A stretch of DNA of 64,000 nt, taken from contig JALRIN010000001.1 of NCBI GenBank assembly GCA_023255415.1, positions 62,001 to 126,000 on the forward strand, written 5' to 3'. The notes below the pieces were generated by a model that made no database searches, was not told where the DNA came from, and saw nothing but the letters and a program-made list of their open reading frames with translations. A program made the position numbers and the translations under genes. Shown piece by piece: positions 61,933 to 64,000 of the stretch (within the stretch, counting starts at the first letter, position 1; every line of letters begins with the position of its first letter). Source of the stretch: Cypionkella sp. (GTDB lineage Bacteria; Pseudomonadota; Alphaproteobacteria; Rhodobacterales; Rhodobacteraceae).

Positions 61933-63342
61933 TTATTCCATCACATAACCATAAGAACCACTGAAATCTTGGCGGGCCACCTCGCCCGCAGGGCCTTTTT
62001 GCGCCCGAGCGGTTTTCCCGTTCAGAAACAGATCGCGTTCAGAGGGGATTTTCACCCGGTCTGTCGGCAGCGCCAAAGCTTCGCCGCGCGTTGGGGTTAC
62101 CAGATGCGGGGTCACGATGATCACCAGCTCTGACTGTTTGCGGGCATAATCTGACGAACGGAACAAAGCGCCCAGCACCGGAATGTCGCCCAGCCAAGGC
62201 ACTTGCCCCACCAGATCGGTGAAATCGTCTTGCAACAGCCCGGCGATGGCAAAGCTTTCGCCGTCGCGCATCTCGACCGTGGTCGAGGTTTCGCGGCGCT
62301 TAAAAGCACTGACCGTCACGCTGCCGGTGGTAAGCGATGTCGAAGGATCAAGCGACGAGACCGCGGCATTTATCGTCAAATTGATCGTGTCGCCATCAAT
62401 CACCACGGGGGTGAAGTTCAGCTCGACGCCAAAGGGTTTATAGTCGATGCTGACGGTTCCGTTTCCTTGCGACACCGGAATCGGATATTCGCCGCCCGCC
62501 AGAAACTTGGCTTCCTGACCCGAAAGCGCGGTTAGGTTCGGTTCGGCCAAGGTGCGCACAAAGCCTTTGGATTCAAGCGCTTCCAGCATGACTTGCAGTT
62601 GCAGCGCCCCAACCGAAAAGCCAAGCCCAAGCCGGCCCTCGGCATCGTTGGGACTGCTGACGGTGCCCCCGCTCAGGGCAGAGGCAAGTTTGGTTCCATC
62701 AGAAAGAACACCGCCGCCGAATGTTCCACTGGCATGTCTGTTCGATACAGCAGCCCCCATCGAGGCCGAAAGATTTTTCGACACCGAGCGCTGCATTTCG
62801 GCAAAGCGCACCTTCAGCATCACCTGCTGGGTGCCGCCAACGCTCATCAAATTAGAAACCCGGTCCTGGGCATAGCGCGAGGCCAGATCAAGCGCGCGAT
62901 CCAGCTTTGCGGAAGACGACACCGTGCCCGACAAAACGATGCCGTCGTTGGCGGTGCGCACTTCGATATGTTCACCGGGCAAGATTTGCTGCAGGCGTTC
63001 TTTGAATTCGGCAACATCGGGGGTTACGCTGACATCGACATTGGAAATCAGCTTTCCATTGGCGCCAAGCAGCGTCATTGTCGTGCGCCCCGGCGCCTTT
63101 CCCAACACGTAAATGGTCTTGTCAGACAGGGTCGAAATATCGGCAATACCGGGGTTTGCGATCGAGAGTTCCGAAAAAGCCTGATCACTTTCGACCACCA
63201 CTGCGCGGTTCAAGGGAACCTCGAGCGGTTGGGAAACAGAGCCCTGCATCACGCGCAAGGTTTGCGCCTGAAGGGAAGATATCGGCGTTGTTGAAAGGAG
63301 CAATCCCAAGCAACCCGCACTCATTAACCGTAGCATACTCAT
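61933..63342 (-). CDS. cpaC: Outer-membrane secretin CpaC/RcpA
   Basis: The 469-aa pore of the Flp pilus. It has a signal peptide (1 to about 26), a pilus/BON-like N-domain (35-165, including VLSGTVSSSAKLDRALDLA) and the secretin domain (about 175-440) with VPWLGDIPVLGALFRS, the family's signature. ATG 63342 (MSMLRL) follows AGGGCAGGT; a GTG seven codons upstream is rejected. It is followed without gap by ompA. Confidence 0.93.
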   Translation of the reverse strand: MSMLRLMSAGCLGLLLSTTPISSLQAQTLRVMQGSVSQPLEVPLNRAVVVESDQAFSELSIANPGIADISTLSDKTIYVLGKAPGRTTMTLLGANGKLISNVDVSVTPDVAEFKERLQQILPGEHIEVRTANDGIVLSGTVSSSAKLDRALDLASRYAQDRVSNLMSVGGTQQVMLKVRFAEMQRSVSKNLSASMGAAVSNRHASGTFGGGVLSDGTKLASALSGGTVSSPNDAEGRLGLGFSVGALQLQVMLEALESKGFVRTLAEPNLTALSGQEAKFLAGGEYPIPVSQGNGTVSIDYKPFGVELNFTPVVIDGDTINLTINAAVSSLDPSTSLTTGSVTVSAFKRRETSTTVEMRDGESFAIAGLLQDDFTDLVGQVPWLGDIPVLGALFRSSDYARKQSELVIIVTPHLVTPTRGEALALPTDRVKIPSERDLFLNGKTARAQKGPAGEVARQDFSGSYGYVME

Positions 63343-63547
63343 GTGACCTGCCCTTTCGATCACGCCTCTGGATGGGTCATTTTGCGCCCAATCCTATACC
63401 TAAGATGCGCTATCTAGCCTTTTTATGCAAGAATCAAATGGTTACGCGACGAAGCTTGTTTAAAAACAGTTTGAAGACTACCACCTGTAGTGGAAGAGGC
63501 TGCGATTTTGTCTGCATCATGTGGACTTTCAACCTTGGGCTGCATGG

Positions 63548-64000
63548 TTAGTCTGTGCAGGGGATCGGGGTTTCGATAACCTCGGCGCCTTTTCTGGTTT
63601 TGATCGAACAGGTTTTTTCGGGGGCGGGTGCAACTGGCGCTGCCACCACGGCGGCTGGCACGATTCCCAGCAAACCCTGCGTGGTGACATCGATCTTGCC
63701 GGTTGCGGTCTCGTCGCCATGGCCGACAAGCGACATCACCAAGCGCCCGGTTGCCTGCGCTTGCACAAGGCGGCCAACTTGTTCCGGGCTGACAGCCACG
63801 GTGACGGTGCGGTTCTGGATCTCGCCACCGCTCGACATCCCGCCAGAGCTGCGGTCGCCTGCGATGATTTTCAACCGGCTTTCGATCAGACGCGTCATGT
63901 CGCCCTCCACACCGGGGACCGACCCTGTCCAATAAACATCAACACGGTCGCCAGGCTGCAAGAAATCTGCGGCCTTCACCTCGATGGCAAAAGCGCGTTC
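63548..64000 (-). CDS. cpaB: Flp pilus assembly protein CpaB/RcpC (5' end beyond window)
   Basis: C-terminal 150 residues of CpaB, a periplasmic SAF-domain protein that works with the secretin. The readable frame enters at the window edge with ERAFAIEVKAADFLQPGDRVDVYW, the typical SAF core, and ends with VIETPIPCTD. A GTG within it (63979) is not a start. It precedes cpaC by about 205 bp, a gap in which I see no gene, possibly with a promoter or an intergenic hairpin. Confidence 0.9.
   Translation of the reverse strand, partial: ERAFAIEVKAADFLQPGDRVDVYWTGSVPGVEGDMTRLIESRLKIIAGDRSSGGMSSGGEIQNRTVTVAVSPEQVGRLVQAQATGRLVMSLVGHGDETATGKIDVTTQGLLGIVPAAVVAAPVAPAPEKTCSIKTRKGAEVIETPIPCTD

Overview
This window looks like chromosome from a Rhodobacteraceae (Roseobacter/Rhodobacter-type) alphaproteobacterium. 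The pointers are the G+C-rich coding bias, a GcrA cell-cycle regulator, AspS, CarB and GlyA of alphaproteobacterial type, an FNR/FnrL-like box, a TTTGCAAA-type (PccR/ScfR-like) control region upstream of prpE, a tad/cpa pilus operon, and small families typical of this group (DUF1467, the 59-aa membrane protein often mislabelled 'CTP synthetase'). Apart from the left edge it reads as ordinary core and shell genome. I saw no rRNA, tRNA, CRISPR array, prophage or defence island.

Layout. 1-1344: the right end of an IS5-family element has cut the 5' half off an exopolysaccharide Wzz/tyrosine-kinase gene. 1435-2053: a candidate small RNA (promoter, hairpin, C/U-rich stretch, intrinsic terminator) just before a secreted ClpP-like protein. 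2127-6782: a tandem glycine riboswitch and gcvT-gcvH-gcvP, with glyA 4 kb further on. 6871-9575: azlCD, trxC, two tandem small membrane proteins behind an FNR-like box, and a cytochrome b561. 9572-18187: hydrolase, glyA, nadK, a sigma-54 activator without a receiver domain, prpE and maeB. 18329-25223: a VOC-bicupin protein, the nucleoside-salvage operon cdd-deoA-deoB-add-upp behind a perfect palindromic operator-like site, and a SPOR protein. 25272-36273: a degenerate M48 relative, a drug/metabolite exporter, tdk, a DNA-binding-like protein, a DEAD-box helicase, an orphan BrnA-like protein, carB, pabB and pabC. 36446-52827: aspS and many housekeeping genes (methylmalonyl-CoA epimerase, M48 lipoprotein, CDGSH protein, rimO, AsmA, gcrA, rraB, guaD, mgtE, 5-formyl-THF cyclo-ligase). 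52991-64000: a minus-strand tad operon running cpaB (cut by the edge), cpaC, ompA, tadZ, tadA, tadB, tadC, a TPR lipoprotein, tadD, cpaA, then an AAA+ ATPase with a putative winged-helix N-terminus.

How the genes fit together. Glycine and one-carbon metabolism recurs (gcvTHP, glyA, pabB/pabC, 5-formyl-THF cyclo-ligase). Propionate use is represented by prpE and methylmalonyl-CoA epimerase, with malic enzyme downstream of the C4 products. Nucleoside salvage is nearly complete (cdd, deoA, deoB, add, upp, tdk, guaD). The tad cluster encodes secretin, ATPases, inner-membrane platform and prepilin peptidase for an Flp pilus, but the Flp pilin and the TadE/F/G pseudopilins are not in the window.

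The least explained signals are the putative sRNA at 1471-1562, the FNR-box/tandem membrane-protein locus at 8420-9073, the start-less sigma-54 activator with a C9 tract, the prpE control region, the 34-bp-arm palindrome at 36283-36370 with single-arm relatives at 49346 and 52931, and the AAA+ ATPase attached to the tad operon.
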